Source: Pseudomonas abyssi (lineage in GTDB: Bacteria; Pseudomonadota; Gammaproteobacteria; Pseudomonadales; Pseudomonadaceae). From it: a stretch of DNA of 64,000 nt. Within the stretch, counting starts at the first letter, position 1. The number at the start of each line of letters is the position of its first letter. Under the pieces are notes generated by a model that was given only the letters and a program-made list of their open reading frames with translations, had not been told where the DNA came from and ran no database searches. Positions 46,149 to 55,737 of the stretch are shown piece after piece. Location of the stretch: the NCBI RefSeq assembly GCF_002307495.1, contig NZ_NTMR01000014.1, forward strand, positions 1 through 64,000, given 5' to 3'. A program made the translations under genes and the position numbers.

Positions 46149-46790
46149 ATGAACGTCTTGAGAAACTGGCTGGGAGGGCTGTTGCTGTGTCTGCTCTCCC
46201 TGCCCGCAGCAGCACAGGGGATTTTGATCCTCGGTGATAGTATCAGCGCCGCTTTCGGTCTGGAAATCAGTGACGGCTGGGTAAGCCTGCTGGAGCGCCG
46301 TCTGGAGGCGCAGAACCTCCCCTTTGAGGTACACAATGCGTCGGTCAGTGGCGACACCACCGCAGGTGGTCTGGCACGCCTGCCGGCCCTGCTGGCGCGG
46401 CATGAGCCCAACCTGGTGGTGATTGAGCTGGGCGGTAACGACGGCCTGCGCGGGCTACCCACCGATAAAATGCAACAGAATCTTGCGGCCATGGTCGAAC
46501 GCTCACGCGCGGCCGGGGCGGAGGTGGTGTTGCTGGGTATGCGCATTCCGCCGAACTACGGCGTGCGCTATACCAGCGCCTTTGAACAGGTCTTCCGTGA
46601 TGTCGCCGAGCAACAGCAGGTGCCGCTGGTGCCCTTTGTGCTCGAAGGCGTCGCGGGCGTACCAGAGCTGATGCAAGCTGATGGTGTGCACCCCAACGCA
46701 CAGGGGCAGCCGGGCATTCTGGATAATGCATGGCCGGTGATCCTCGATTGGGTCCAGTCGCCACAGTCGGCCGATGAGGTCGACAATTGA
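46149..46790 (+). CDS. tesA: SGNH-family arylesterase/acyl-CoA thioesterase I
   Basis: A 213-residue periplasmic hydrolase. It has a signal peptide (WLGGLLLCLLSLPAAAQG), block I GDSISAAFG with the nucleophile Ser31, the GGND motif, and the C-terminal DGVHPN containing the catalytic Asp and His. This is TesA/lysophospholipase L1-like. It is divergent from ybbA by 13 bases. A small unknown gene overlaps its stop codon. The start at 46149 was set by the signal peptide; longer in-frame starts would run through ybbA. Confidence 0.93.
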   Translation: MNVLRNWLGGLLLCLLSLPAAAQGILILGDSISAAFGLEISDGWVSLLERRLEAQNLPFEVHNASVSGDTTAGGLARLPALLARHEPNLVVIELGGNDGLRGLPTDKMQQNLAAMVERSRAAGAEVVLLGMRIPPNYGVRYTSAFEQVFRDVAEQQQVPLVPFVLEGVAGVPELMQADGVHPNAQGQPGILDNAWPVILDWVQSPQSADEVDN

Positions 46791-47119
46791 GCCTATCCTG
46801 GATGGCCAGGCGCTGGTGTCTGGTGGAGCAGGATGAGCAGTTGGATCTTTTTGTCGAAGACTCCAGGCATGTTCATCTGGTGGATATCAACCTGCGCCTG
46901 GATGTGCCCCGCGAACGCACCCTGTGCGCGGATCTGCTGCCGTCGCGCCCGATTTATCGAGAACTGACCAGGGCCGATCTGCGCACGCTGTGCCCGGCCT
47001 GCGTCAGGTTGGCTGAACAGGCGCGCGCGGCCGGACAAAGACGCACGGTGTCACGCTCGCGGAGCGAGGCTGCGCCGGTGCAGCAATTTGACTTGAACAT
47101 GATGCTGAGTGGGAGCTGA
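46787..47119 (+). CDS. Small uncharacterised protein overlapping tesA
   Basis: A 110-residue protein I do not recognise. It contains VDINLRLDVPRERTLCADLL and a LCPACVRLAEQAR segment with a CxxC pair, plus a third Cys at about residue 47; a zinc site is possible but incomplete. The TTG start at 46787 overlaps the tesA stop and has GAGG about seven bases upstream. Its stop overlaps the L,D-transpeptidase ATG (TGATG), so the three genes look like one operon. A gene of similar size occurs at this place in P. aeruginosa, which supports it being real. Confidence 0.65.
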   Translation: MSLSWMARRWCLVEQDEQLDLFVEDSRHVHLVDINLRLDVPRERTLCADLLPSRPIYRELTRADLRTLCPACVRLAEQARAAGQRRTVSRSRSEAAPVQQFDLNMMLSGS

Positions 47120-48057
47120 TGCGGATGAAAGGTCCGATGCTGTTAAAGGGTGTGCTGGTGGCACTGATGGCGGGGCTGGCGACAACGGCGACGGCCAACG
47201 AGTATCCGTTGCTGTCTCCCGAGCAGGACATGATCGGCGAGGTCGAGCGTTATCAGGCCGCGTATGAAGACACCTTTGCGGACCTTGGCAGCGTGCGCGG
47301 TTTTGGCTATCTGGAAATGACGGCGGCCAACCCTGGCGTTGACCCATGGTTGCCGGGCGCGGGTGTCGAGATCATTCTGCCGGGCGAGCATGTGCTGCCT
47401 GAGGGCGTGCGAGAGGGGGTGGTGATCAACCTGCCCGAGTTTCGCATGTACTACTACCACAAGGATGCGCAGCTGGTGTCCAGCTACCCGGTGGGTATCG
47501 GCCGCGAGGGCTGGTCTTCGCCCATCGGTGAGACGCGCATTCTGCGCAAGGAAGCCAACCCGTCCTGGTATCCGCCCAAGTCCATTCTTGAAGAGCACGC
47601 CGCCAACGGCGATCCGTTGCCCTCGGTCGTGCCGCCCGGGCCGGATAATCCGATGGGGCCGTTCAAGATGAACCTGGCGCTCAGCGGCTACGTGATCCAT
47701 GGCACCAACAAGAAGTTTGGCATCGGGACGAGGGTTAGCCACGGCTGTTTCCGCATGCGTAACGAAGACATTACCGAGCTGTTTCCGCAGGTGCCGGTCG
47801 GTACACCGGTGACGATCGTCAATCAGCCCTACAAGCTGGGTATCAAGGACGGTCTGCTGTATCTGGAGGTGCACACGGCGCTGGATGAACACGGTATGCC
47901 GTCAACCCTGGACAAGCAGGCGGCAATTCAACGCTTGCTGGCTGAGCAGCAGGACAAGGTGCAGGGCTTTCGTCTGGACTGGAAGGCAATCAGAGATCTG
48001 GTATATGCCGAGAGCGGCATTCCCGGTGTGATAGGACAACCGATCCGGACCATGTGA
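47119..48057 (+). CDS. L,D-transpeptidase (YkuD/ErfK family)
   Basis: A 312-residue periplasmic enzyme. It has a signal peptide (LLKGVLVALMAGLATTATA), an N-terminal LysM-like region containing WLPGAGVEIILPGEHVLP, and the YkuD catalytic domain with HGTNKKFGIGTRVSHGCFRM, where Cys210 is the nucleophile. Such enzymes either make 3-3 cross-links in peptidoglycan or attach Braun-type lipoprotein to it. The convergent neighbour is the lipoprotein oprI, which ends in Lys, so lipoprotein anchoring is a likely role. The ATG overlaps the preceding stop. Confidence 0.92.
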   Translation: MRMKGPMLLKGVLVALMAGLATTATANEYPLLSPEQDMIGEVERYQAAYEDTFADLGSVRGFGYLEMTAANPGVDPWLPGAGVEIILPGEHVLPEGVREGVVINLPEFRMYYYHKDAQLVSSYPVGIGREGWSSPIGETRILRKEANPSWYPPKSILEEHAANGDPLPSVVPPGPDNPMGPFKMNLALSGYVIHGTNKKFGIGTRVSHGCFRMRNEDITELFPQVPVGTPVTIVNQPYKLGIKDGLLYLEVHTALDEHGMPSTLDKQAAIQRLLAEQQDKVQGFRLDWKAIRDLVYAESGIPGVIGQPIRTM

Positions 48058-48067
48058 TCCGGATCGG
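48040..48067. terminator. Inverted repeat at the ldt/oprI convergent junction
   Basis: A perfect 10-bp inverted repeat (CCGATCCGGA, eight-base loop, TCCGGATCGG) spans the stop codon of the L,D-transpeptidase gene and lies 16 bases beyond the oprI stop. A second small palindrome (GGCTGC AG GCAGCC) abuts it. No T-run follows on either strand, so it may be a weak terminator or an RNA-stabilising 3' end for the abundant oprI mRNA. Confidence 0.45.
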
Positions 48068-48082
48068 CTGCAGGCAGCCTTA

Positions 48083-48337
48083 TTACTTCTGGCTAGCCTT
48101 TTCGAGCATGCGCAGGGCGCGCTCGTTGGCTTCATCAGCAGTCTGCTGGGCGCGTTGAGCGGCAGCCAGAGCTTCATCAGCCTTGCGGTAGGCTTCGTCT
48201 GCACGGGCCTGGGCGCTGGCGGTAGCGTTTTCGTTGGCGGCAACGCGAGCGCTCAGTTCCTTTTCCATGCTGTTGCTGCAGCCAGCGGCAACCAGAGCTG
48301 CCAGTGCTACGGCGGATACTTTCAGTGCAGTTTTCAT
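48083..48337 (-). CDS. oprI: Major outer-membrane lipoprotein OprI (Braun-type)
   Basis: An 84-residue lipoprotein precursor with lipobox VAAGC (lipidated Cys20), then an Ala/Glu/Arg-rich single helix with heptad spacing (coiled-coil trimer) and a C-terminal MLEKASQK. The terminal Lys is the residue that Braun-type lipoproteins use for attachment to peptidoglycan. Length matches Pseudomonas OprI (83 residues). It is one of the most abundant envelope proteins; AAGGGGA lies about five bases before the ATG. It faces the L,D-transpeptidase gene tail to tail. Confidence 0.95.
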   Translation of the reverse strand: MKTALKVSAVALAALVAAGCSNSMEKELSARVAANENATASAQARADEAYRKADEALAAAQRAQQTADEANERALRMLEKASQK

Positions 48338-48445
48338 AACTTTCCCCTTGTGTAAAAGTTCCTTGCTTCAAGAACGCACAGCAAAAGACCCAAGGTGGCT
48401 ACATGAGTTCCCTGAATGGTCTGCTGGGCCTTCCCGGCAGCGCTG

Positions 48446-48474
48446 TTAATAGTAGCAGTTGCTTGCGAGCTGAA
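48446..48474 (-). promoter_or_regulatory. Candidate oprI promoter
   Basis: On the minus strand TTCAGC (-35-like) and TATTAA (-10-like) are separated by 17 bases, about 110 bases before the oprI ATG. Matches to the sigma-70 consensus are partial (3/6 and 4/6), so this is only a candidate. Confidence 0.35.
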
Positions 48475-48603
48475 CAGGGGAGTGGAGCTAATTCTGTTAC
48501 CAATAAACAACAATAAACTCCCCTGATGGAGGTGTTCGGGTCTTTGTCCGTGTTCGGCGCTGCGCTAATGTAGCCTGCGCTGTTCATTACAAGGATAAAA
48601 ATA

Positions 48604-49998
48604 ATGCTTGGAAATCTGGGTCTCATCGCCGGCGTGACGCTGCTTATCTATCTGGCGTTGCGTGGTATCAACATTTTTATTGCTGCGCTGGTCTGCGCGC
48701 TGGTGGTCGCCCTGACCAATGGCATGCTGATTTCGCAAACCTTTCTCGAGTTCTTTCCGTTCGGTCCGCTGGGTGCTTTCACCTTTGCCGGCAAGTTCTT
48801 CCTGCTGTTCCTGTGTGGTGCCATTTTCGGCAAGGTGATGGCTACCAGTCAGGCAGCCAAGAGTATCGCGCTATCCATTACGCGGGCTCTGGGCGTGCGT
48901 CACACGCTGCTGGTTGGCATGGTGGTTTGCGCCTTGCTGACCTACGGCGGGGTGGTGGTGTTTGTCGTGGTGTTCACCATGTATCCGTTGGGTATCACGT
49001 TGATGCGTGAGGCCAATCTGCCCAAGCGTCTGTGGGCGGCTGCCACCTCCGTTGGCGCGGGTACCTTCACCATGACCGCGCTGCCGGGCACGCCGTCGAT
49101 CCACAACGTGATCTCCGCCAGCTCGCTGGGGACTGACCTGTTTGCCGGCGGCTGGATTGGTATTTTTGCTGCGTTGCTGATGGCCGGTCTGGGCATGTGG
49201 TACGTGGAGAGCCAGTGGAAGCGCGCCCAGGCGCGTGGCGAAGGGTTTGTCGAGAATGCCCAGGATCGTCGCATGGAGCAGCTCATTGGCGATCCGAACG
49301 ACGCCCCGGTGTGGTGGATGGCATTGATTCCGATGGTGGTGGTGCTGGGCTCGATCATGTTGCCGCGCGCCTTCCTGGGCATGGCAGATTGGTCCGAGAG
49401 CGACGGTATTGTGGCCCGCGTGCTGTTGTTCAGTGCGTCGCAGCCGATCATCTGGCCCAGCATTTCGCTGATTCTCGGCTCACTGACCTGCGTGTTGCTG
49501 TTCCCTGCGCTGCGTCGCACAGCTGCTCAGGCCTTTGGACAGGGCGCCGATGACTCGATCATGCCGCTGCTGAACACGGCTGCCGTGATCGGCTTTGGTG
49601 GCGTGGTCACCCAGACCGCCGGTTTTGCCCAGTTTGCCGACTGGATCCTCAACGTTGATCTGCCGCCGCTGCTGTCGGTGTTTGCGTCGGTCAGTGTGGT
49701 CTCGGCGATTGTCGGGTCGTCCTCCGGTGGCCTGCAAATCTTCATGCAGTCGCTGGGTCCGCATTACATCGAGATGGGTGTGGATCCGGAGATCCTGCAC
49801 CGTATTGCAGCGATCGCTGCCGGCGGTCTGGATTCGCTGCCGCACTGCGGCGCGGTGATTGCGACCTTTATGATCATGGGTATTACCCACAAGGAAGCCT
49901 ACCGGGACATCTTTGTTGTCACGGTCGCGGTGCCCGTCATCGCCTGTCTGGCATCCATCGCCCTGCTGATGTCGCTAGGTATGGGCATGGTCTCCTGA
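48604..49998 (+). CDS. GntP-family permease
   Basis: A 464-residue inner-membrane protein with about 12 helices. Family marks include FLCGAIFGKVMATSQAAKSIA, YGGVVVFVVVFTMYPL, TALPGTPSIHNVI and LDSLPHCGAVIATFMIMG, typical of GntP/hydroxybutyrate-type proton symporters. The substrate could be a gluconate-like or short hydroxy acid; no catabolic gene nearby helps to decide. AAGGA lies eight bases before the ATG. It appears to be transcribed alone, followed by a hairpin. Confidence 0.87.
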   Translation: MLGNLGLIAGVTLLIYLALRGINIFIAALVCALVVALTNGMLISQTFLEFFPFGPLGAFTFAGKFFLLFLCGAIFGKVMATSQAAKSIALSITRALGVRHTLLVGMVVCALLTYGGVVVFVVVFTMYPLGITLMREANLPKRLWAAATSVGAGTFTMTALPGTPSIHNVISASSLGTDLFAGGWIGIFAALLMAGLGMWYVESQWKRAQARGEGFVENAQDRRMEQLIGDPNDAPVWWMALIPMVVVLGSIMLPRAFLGMADWSESDGIVARVLLFSASQPIIWPSISLILGSLTCVLLFPALRRTAAQAFGQGADDSIMPLLNTAAVIGFGGVVTQTAGFAQFADWILNVDLPPLLSVFASVSVVSAIVGSSSGGLQIFMQSLGPHYIEMGVDPEILHRIAAIAAGGLDSLPHCGAVIATFMIMGITHKEAYRDIFVVTVAVPVIACLASIALLMSLGMGMVS

Positions 49999-50005
49999 GG
50001 CCGGC

Positions 50006-50040
50006 GGAGCAGGTGGCGCCTGATGGGCGCCGCGTGCTCC
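50006..50040 (+). terminator. Hairpin after the GntP-family gene
   Basis: GGAGCA (50006-50011) pairs with TGCTCC (50035-50040), and inside it GGCGCC pairs around a TGAT-containing loop. The stem is long, but no T-run follows, so it may be Rho-assisted. Confidence 0.5.
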
Positions 50041-50138
50041 AGTGCACAAAATTTCATCAGATGGGGAACATTCCTGCCGATCAGGGTCTATAGTGGATGA
50101 CTCCTCGCTCGGAGTTATATCTGCCTGGGGGACTGACA

Positions 50139-50414
50139 ATGAATATGAACGCCACCGTCCAGCATGATCAGGAAGGCAAGCAGTTCTATATCGCATTGGA
50201 AGGTGCACGGGCTTATCTCGCCTACATGGATCTGGGCAAGAAGACACTGGATATCTACCGCACCTTCGTACCCAATGCCTTGCGTGGCAAGGGATTGGCG
50301 GCCAAGCTGACGGCGCATGCACTGACGTTCGCCCGTGAGCACGGTTACACCGTCATCCCGTCGTGTTCATACGTTGAGCGTTACATGGATCGTCACGCGG
50401 CGAACATTGAGTAG
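50139..50414 (+). CDS. Small GNAT-fold N-acetyltransferase-like protein (YjdJ/COG2388 type)
   Basis: A 91-residue protein with the acetyl-CoA pyrophosphate loop RGKGLAAKLTAHALTFARE and the strand-helix core of the shortened GNAT family (FVPNALRGKG, then PSCSYVERYM). These minimal acetyltransferases lack the N-terminal helices of classical GNATs; substrates are unknown, though they resemble human GATD/NATD1-type proteins. The ATG at 50139 follows GGGGGAC; an upstream in-frame ATG at 50097 has no ribosome-binding site. It converges on the DAHP synthase gene. Confidence 0.82.
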   Translation: MNMNATVQHDQEGKQFYIALEGARAYLAYMDLGKKTLDIYRTFVPNALRGKGLAAKLTAHALTFAREHGYTVIPSCSYVERYMDRHAANIE

Positions 50415-50429
50415 CCAGCCAAACGCAAC

Positions 50430-50458
50430 AAAAAACCCGCCAGATTGGCGGGTTTTTT
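50430..50458. terminator. Bidirectional terminator between GNAT and DAHP synthase genes
   Basis: ACCCGCC (50435-50441), loop AGATT, GGCGGGT (50447-50453), with an A-run before and a six-T run after. Confidence 0.93.
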
Positions 50459-50470
50459 GTGGGCTGCAAA

Positions 50471-51553
50471 TCAGCGTTGCAGACGGGGGCGGCGAGGCAG
50501 TACGTCTTTCAGTTTGTCGCGCATGCTGCGCACGCTGTGCTCGGTGGTAGCCCAGTCGATACAGGCGTCAGTCACCGAAACGCCGTATTGCAGCTGCGAC
50601 AGGTCTTTCGGAATGGACTGGTTACCCCAGCCGATGTGGCTCTCGACCATCAGGCCGATGATTGAGTCGTTGCCTTCGAGGATCTGGTTGGCGACGTTGT
50701 CCATGACCAGCGGTTGCAGGCCCGGGTCCTTGTTGGAGTTGGCGTGGCTGCAGTCGACCATGATGTTGCTGGCGATGCCGGCCTTTTCCAGGTCCTTTTC
50801 GCACAGGGCGACGCTGACCGAGTCGTAGTTGGGCTTGCCGTTGCCGCCGCGCAGCACGACGTGGCCGTAGGGGTTGCCTTTGGTGGTGACGATAGAGACC
50901 TGACCCTGCTGGTTGATGCCCAGGAAACGGTGCGGGCTGGAGACCGACTGCAGGGCATTGATGGCAACCGAGAGGCTGCCATCGGTGCCGTTCTTGAAGC
51001 CGACGGCCGAGGACAGGCCCGAGGACATTTCGCGGTGGGTCTGGGACTCAGTGGTGCGAGCACCGATGGCCGACCAGGAAATCAGGTCCTGCAGGTACTG
51101 GGGCGAAATCGGATCGAGCGCTTCAGTGGCGGTGGGCAAGCCCATTTCCGACAGGTCACAGAGCAGCTGGCGGCCGATGTGCAGGCCATCTTCAATCTTG
51201 AACGAGTCATCCAGGTAAGGGTCGTTGATCAGGCCTTTCCAGCCGACAGTCGTACGCGGCTTCTCGAAATAGACGCGCATCACCAGATAGAGGGTGTCGC
51301 TGACTTCTTCGGCCAGTTTCTTAAGGCGCGCGGCGTAGTCTTTGGCGGCCTCGATATCGTGGATCGAGCAGGGGCCGATGACGATGAACAGGCGGTGGTC
51401 CTTGCCATCGAGAATGTCACGAATAACCTGGCGGCTTTCGACAACGGTCGCCTGGGCAGCTGCGCTGAGCGGAATCTTCGCTTTGAGCTGCTCGGGGGTA
51501 ATCAGAATCTCGTTGGAGGTAATGTTCAGGTCATCAATAGGTAAATCGGCCAT
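50471..51553 (-). CDS. aroF: 3-deoxy-7-phosphoheptulonate synthase (DAHP synthase), class I
   Basis: A 360-residue enzyme that condenses phosphoenolpyruvate and erythrose 4-phosphate, the first step of the shikimate pathway. Class I-alpha motifs are present: FIVIGPCSIHD, MRVYFEKPRTTVGWKGLINDP, ARTTESQTHREMSSGLS, VDCSHANSNKDP and VESHIGWGNQS. Length agrees with AroF/AroG/AroH (about 350-360). Which aromatic acid inhibits it cannot be read with certainty; the aroF symbol (Tyr-sensitive type) is tentative. It is monocistronic, with 238 bases upstream before the divergent panE-like gene. Confidence 0.93.
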   Translation of the reverse strand: MADLPIDDLNITSNEILITPEQLKAKIPLSAAAQATVVESRQVIRDILDGKDHRLFIVIGPCSIHDIEAAKDYAARLKKLAEEVSDTLYLVMRVYFEKPRTTVGWKGLINDPYLDDSFKIEDGLHIGRQLLCDLSEMGLPTATEALDPISPQYLQDLISWSAIGARTTESQTHREMSSGLSSAVGFKNGTDGSLSVAINALQSVSSPHRFLGINQQGQVSIVTTKGNPYGHVVLRGGNGKPNYDSVSVALCEKDLEKAGIASNIMVDCSHANSNKDPGLQPLVMDNVANQILEGNDSIIGLMVESHIGWGNQSIPKDLSQLQYGVSVTDACIDWATTEHSVRSMRDKLKDVLPRRPRLQR

Positions 51554-51791
51554 CAGTCTTCCCGGAAGTGGTACCGGCCGCGCGGTGCGGCGCTATTTTG
51601 AGTGCGTCACAGCTTAATCAAGGTTGGCCGCTTAGGCTACCCCGCAGGCCGCTATCGCTCTGAAAAACAAAATTAATTGGCGCGCGGAAGGACGCCACCG
51701 TGCCATTTTGTCGTGTTGTTGACTGTCTTACCGGGCGCCTGCCCCTTACCATTGCCGAATACCAATAACAGATCATCCAAATGAGGGTTGT

Positions 51792-52748
51792 ATGGACCAG
51801 AACAAACTGCAAATCGGCATCATCGGCACGGGCGCAATCGGTGGCTTCTACGGCGCCATGCTGGCCAACGGCGGAAATGATGTGCACTTTTTGCTGCGCA
51901 GTGAATATGACGCTGTGGTGGAGAAGGGCATTACCATCAACAGCCTGGTCAATGAACAACTGCATCTGCACCCGGTGCAGGCGTACCAGGATGCTGCAGA
52001 CATGCCGCCCTGCGACTGGCTGTTCATCGGCGCCAAGTCGACCGCAGGCAACCTGGGCGACATCATCACCCGCGCTGGCAAGCCCGATGCCAAGGTGGTG
52101 CTGCTGCAAAACGGCCTGAGCAACGAAGACCAGCTGCGACCCCACCTGCCCGACTCTATGCATCTGATTGGCGGTTTGTGCTATGTCTGCCTGTTCCGCG
52201 AAGGGCCGGGCCTGGTCAAGCACCAAGCCAATGGTATGGTCGATCTCGGTTACCACTCTGGCCCCGCTACCAGTGTCGAAGCGCAGCAGGCGCTGCTTAA
52301 AGAAGGTGCAGAGCTGCTTGCTTCTGGCAAGATTCCCACACGCCTGCTGCCCGGGGTAGACGAAGCACGTTGGCAGAAGCTGGTCTGGAATGCGCCTTTC
52401 AACGGTATTTCCGTGGTGCTGAACTCCGGTACCCAGGCGTTGCTGAAAGACCCGGCAAGTAACAAGCTGATCAAGGAAATGATGGAAGAGGTGATCAGCA
52501 CGGCTCGGGCCAAAGGTGTCAGCATGCCTGACGGTCTGGCGGACAAGCTGTTGATGGGGACTGGCGCCATGCCCGACTACCAGCCAAGCATGTACCACGA
52601 CTGGCTGCACAAACGCCCCATGGAGCTGGATAGCCTGTACGGTGAGCTGCTGCGTCAGGGCCGTGAGGCAGGTTGCAGCCTGCCGAAAATCGAGGCAATG
52701 TTGGATCAGCTGACGTTCATTCAGAACCGATACCTGTCCAATCAATAG
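51792..52748 (+). CDS. PanE/ApbA-family 2-dehydropantoate 2-reductase-like protein
   Basis: A 318-residue NADPH-dependent reductase with the nucleotide-binding motif GIIGTGAIGGFYGAML (about 9-24), a middle WLFIGAKST segment and the C-terminal helical domain with KLVWNAPFNGISVVLN and PSMYHDW, matching the ketopantoate reductase family. It may make pantoate for CoA synthesis, or may be a paralogue with another alpha-keto acid; no panB or panC lies nearby. A 5'-nucleotidase gene starts nine bases after its stop, so the two are likely co-transcribed. Confidence 0.87.
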   Translation: MDQNKLQIGIIGTGAIGGFYGAMLANGGNDVHFLLRSEYDAVVEKGITINSLVNEQLHLHPVQAYQDAADMPPCDWLFIGAKSTAGNLGDIITRAGKPDAKVVLLQNGLSNEDQLRPHLPDSMHLIGGLCYVCLFREGPGLVKHQANGMVDLGYHSGPATSVEAQQALLKEGAELLASGKIPTRLLPGVDEARWQKLVWNAPFNGISVVLNSGTQALLKDPASNKLIKEMMEEVISTARAKGVSMPDGLADKLLMGTGAMPDYQPSMYHDWLHKRPMELDSLYGELLRQGREAGCSLPKIEAMLDQLTFIQNRYLSNQ

Positions 52749-52757
52749 GAAGGCCGC

Positions 52758-53675
52758 ATGCCCAGCCAGCTCGGCGACAAACTGGTTATCGCCATTTCTT
52801 CCAGAGCGCTGTTTGATCTGGACGATAGCCACGCGGTCTTCGAGCGCGAGGGGCTGGAAGCCTATCGCTTGTATCAGATAGCGCACGAAGACGAGCCGCT
52901 GGAGCCGGGCGAGGCCTTCCCGTTGGTGCAGAAGCTGCTGCGCATCAATAGTCTGCTCGAGGGTGATAGCCGGGTCGAGGTGGTTTTGATTTCTCGCAAC
53001 AGCGCCGATACCGGCTTGCGCGTGTTCAACTCCATCCAGCACTACGGCCTGGGTATCACCCGGGCCGCTTTTGCCGGCGGTCGCAGCCCCTTTACCTATA
53101 TCCCGGCCTTTGGCTGCCAGCTCTTTCTATCGACCCACGCCGAGGACGTTCGCGCCACCTTGGATGCCGGTTTTGCTGCGGCAACCATCCTGCCGGCCAA
53201 GCGCCGCCCAGAACAGCGTGATGAGCTGCGTATCGCCTTTGATGGCGACGCGGTGCTGTTTTCCGACGAGTCCGAACAGGTGTTCCAGCGCGACGGACTG
53301 GCAGCCTTCCAGGCCAGCGAGCAGGCGTCAGCCCATCAGCCCCTTAGGGGTGGCCCGTTCAAGGCGTTCCTGGCTGCACTCAATCGCATTCAGACCGAGT
53401 TTGCCAATGAGCAATGTCCGATCCGCACTGCGTTGGTGACGGCGCGCAGTGCCCCGGCCCATGAGCGGGTAATTCGTACCCTGCGTGAGTGGAATATTCG
53501 GCTGGACGAGTCCCTGTTTCTGGGCGGCCTGGACAAGTCCGAGTTTCTGCAGGCCTTCGGCGCTGATCTGTTCTTCGATGACCAGGAGGGGCACTGTCAG
53601 CGCGCCGTGGGTGTGGTGCCGACTGGGCATGTCCCGCACGGTATCAGCAACCTCAAATCGTCCTCGCCGGTCTGA
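52758..53675 (+). CDS. 5'-nucleotidase, NT5C1-like family
   Basis: A 305-residue protein of the family related to animal cytosolic 5'-nucleotidase I (PF06189). Visible blocks are VIAISSRALFDLDDSHAVFE, ISRNSADTGLRVFNSIQHYG, RAAFAGGRSPFTYIPAF, RIAFDGDAVLFSDESE and FFDDQEGHCQRA. The DxD-like strands of the HAD fold are conserved. It would dephosphorylate nucleoside monophosphates such as AMP or IMP. AAGG lies just upstream of the ATG. It follows the panE-like gene closely. Confidence 0.88.
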   Translation: MPSQLGDKLVIAISSRALFDLDDSHAVFEREGLEAYRLYQIAHEDEPLEPGEAFPLVQKLLRINSLLEGDSRVEVVLISRNSADTGLRVFNSIQHYGLGITRAAFAGGRSPFTYIPAFGCQLFLSTHAEDVRATLDAGFAAATILPAKRRPEQRDELRIAFDGDAVLFSDESEQVFQRDGLAAFQASEQASAHQPLRGGPFKAFLAALNRIQTEFANEQCPIRTALVTARSAPAHERVIRTLREWNIRLDESLFLGGLDKSEFLQAFGADLFFDDQEGHCQRAVGVVPTGHVPHGISNLKSSSPV

Positions 53676-53737
53676 TAATGGCGCAGGTGTGAGACACACT
53701 GCACTATTTCATTCCGTTGCCGGAATTTATGGACTAA

Positions 53738-54808
<1,071 letters not shown>

Positions 54809-54812
54809 AACG

Positions 54813-54836
54813 AAACGCCGGCTGTTGCCGGCGTTT
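54813..54836. terminator. Bidirectional terminator between cysB and cysH
   Basis: A perfect 10-bp stem AAACGCCGGC / GCCGGCGTTT with loop TGTT lies five bases after the cysB stop, with A and T flanks on both strands. Confidence 0.92.
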
Positions 54837-54855
54837 TCGTGTTTGCAGCCTGGTG

Positions 54856-55581
54856 TCAGCTGCGTGCAATCAGATTGCCGGCGTGCAGACCGCATTCCTT
54901 CTTGGTGGACTCTTCCCACCACCAGCGGCCTTCGCGCTCGTGCTGGTTCGGCAGCACGGGGCGCGTGCAAGGCTCGCAGCCAATACTGATAAAACCTTTC
55001 TCGTGCAGCGGGTTGTAGGGAATCTCCAGCATGCGGATGTAATTCCAGATGTCCTCACTGCTGTAGTTGGCCAACGGATTGAACTTGACCAGTTGGTGTT
55101 CCGGCGTCGAGAACGCGGTGTCCAGCTGAATCACCGGTACGTCGGCGCGGGTGGGGCTTTGATCCTTGCGTTGGCCGGTAATCCAGGCGTCGACTGTGCC
55201 CAGTTTGCGGCGCAGCGGTGCAATCTTGCGCACGCCGCAGCAGCCGCCGTGGCCATTTTCGTAAAAGTCGAACAGGCCGTTTTCACGAACGTACGCTTCC
55301 AGCTGCTGATGATCAGGGGAGAGCACTTCAAGCTGAATGCCGTAGTGCTTGCGTACCTGCGCCAGGAAGCGGTAGGTCTCGGCGTGCAGGCGGCCGGTGT
55401 CGAGGGTGAACACCTTGATTTCGGGGTTGATCTTCCAGGCCATATCCAGCGCAACGATATCGTCGGCGCCACTGAACGATAGCCAGAGATTGTCGAACTG
55501 GCTGATTGCCAGTTCGAGGATCTGCTGGGGCGACTTGCTGGCGTACTCGCTGGCCAGTTGGTCGATGTCGACATTACTCAT
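54856..55581 (-). CDS. cysH: Adenylyl-sulfate (APS) reductase, iron-sulfur type
   Basis: A 241-residue enzyme that reduces activated sulfate to sulfite. It carries the two Cys pairs of the [4Fe-4S] APS-reductase type: Cys114-Cys115 and Cys202..Cys205 (GCEPCTRP), plus the catalytic KKECGLH (Cys230). This separates it from the enterobacterial PAPS reductase, which lacks the cluster, and fits Pseudomonas CysH. SFSGADD forms the nucleotide-binding loop. It is convergent with cysB. An AT-rich stretch upstream may be the CysB site. Confidence 0.95.
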   Translation of the reverse strand: MSNVDIDQLASEYASKSPQQILELAISQFDNLWLSFSGADDIVALDMAWKINPEIKVFTLDTGRLHAETYRFLAQVRKHYGIQLEVLSPDHQQLEAYVRENGLFDFYENGHGGCCGVRKIAPLRRKLGTVDAWITGQRKDQSPTRADVPVIQLDTAFSTPEHQLVKFNPLANYSSEDIWNYIRMLEIPYNPLHEKGFISIGCEPCTRPVLPNQHEREGRWWWEESTKKECGLHAGNLIARS

Positions 55582-55663
55582 TGCATCAGGCTCTCAATCC
55601 GGCGGTGGATCGGTGTGCCACCGTTTCTGGTTTCAGGCGGGCAGTCTAGCAAAGGGCGTCTTA

Positions 55664-55698
55664 GTCCATCCTCTTTTATTTAGTTATATTTTTATGCC
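55664..55698 (-). promoter_or_regulatory. AT-rich region upstream of cysH, candidate CysB site
   Basis: A markedly AT-rich stretch (about 83-117 bases before the cysH ATG) stands out against the GC-rich background. CysB binds AT-rich activation sites, so this is a plausible target; the assignment rests on composition and position only. Confidence 0.35.
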
Positions 55699-55737
55699 TT
55701 TTTTCGAGGTTGCTCGGCGCTTCTAGCGTCCTTCTCG

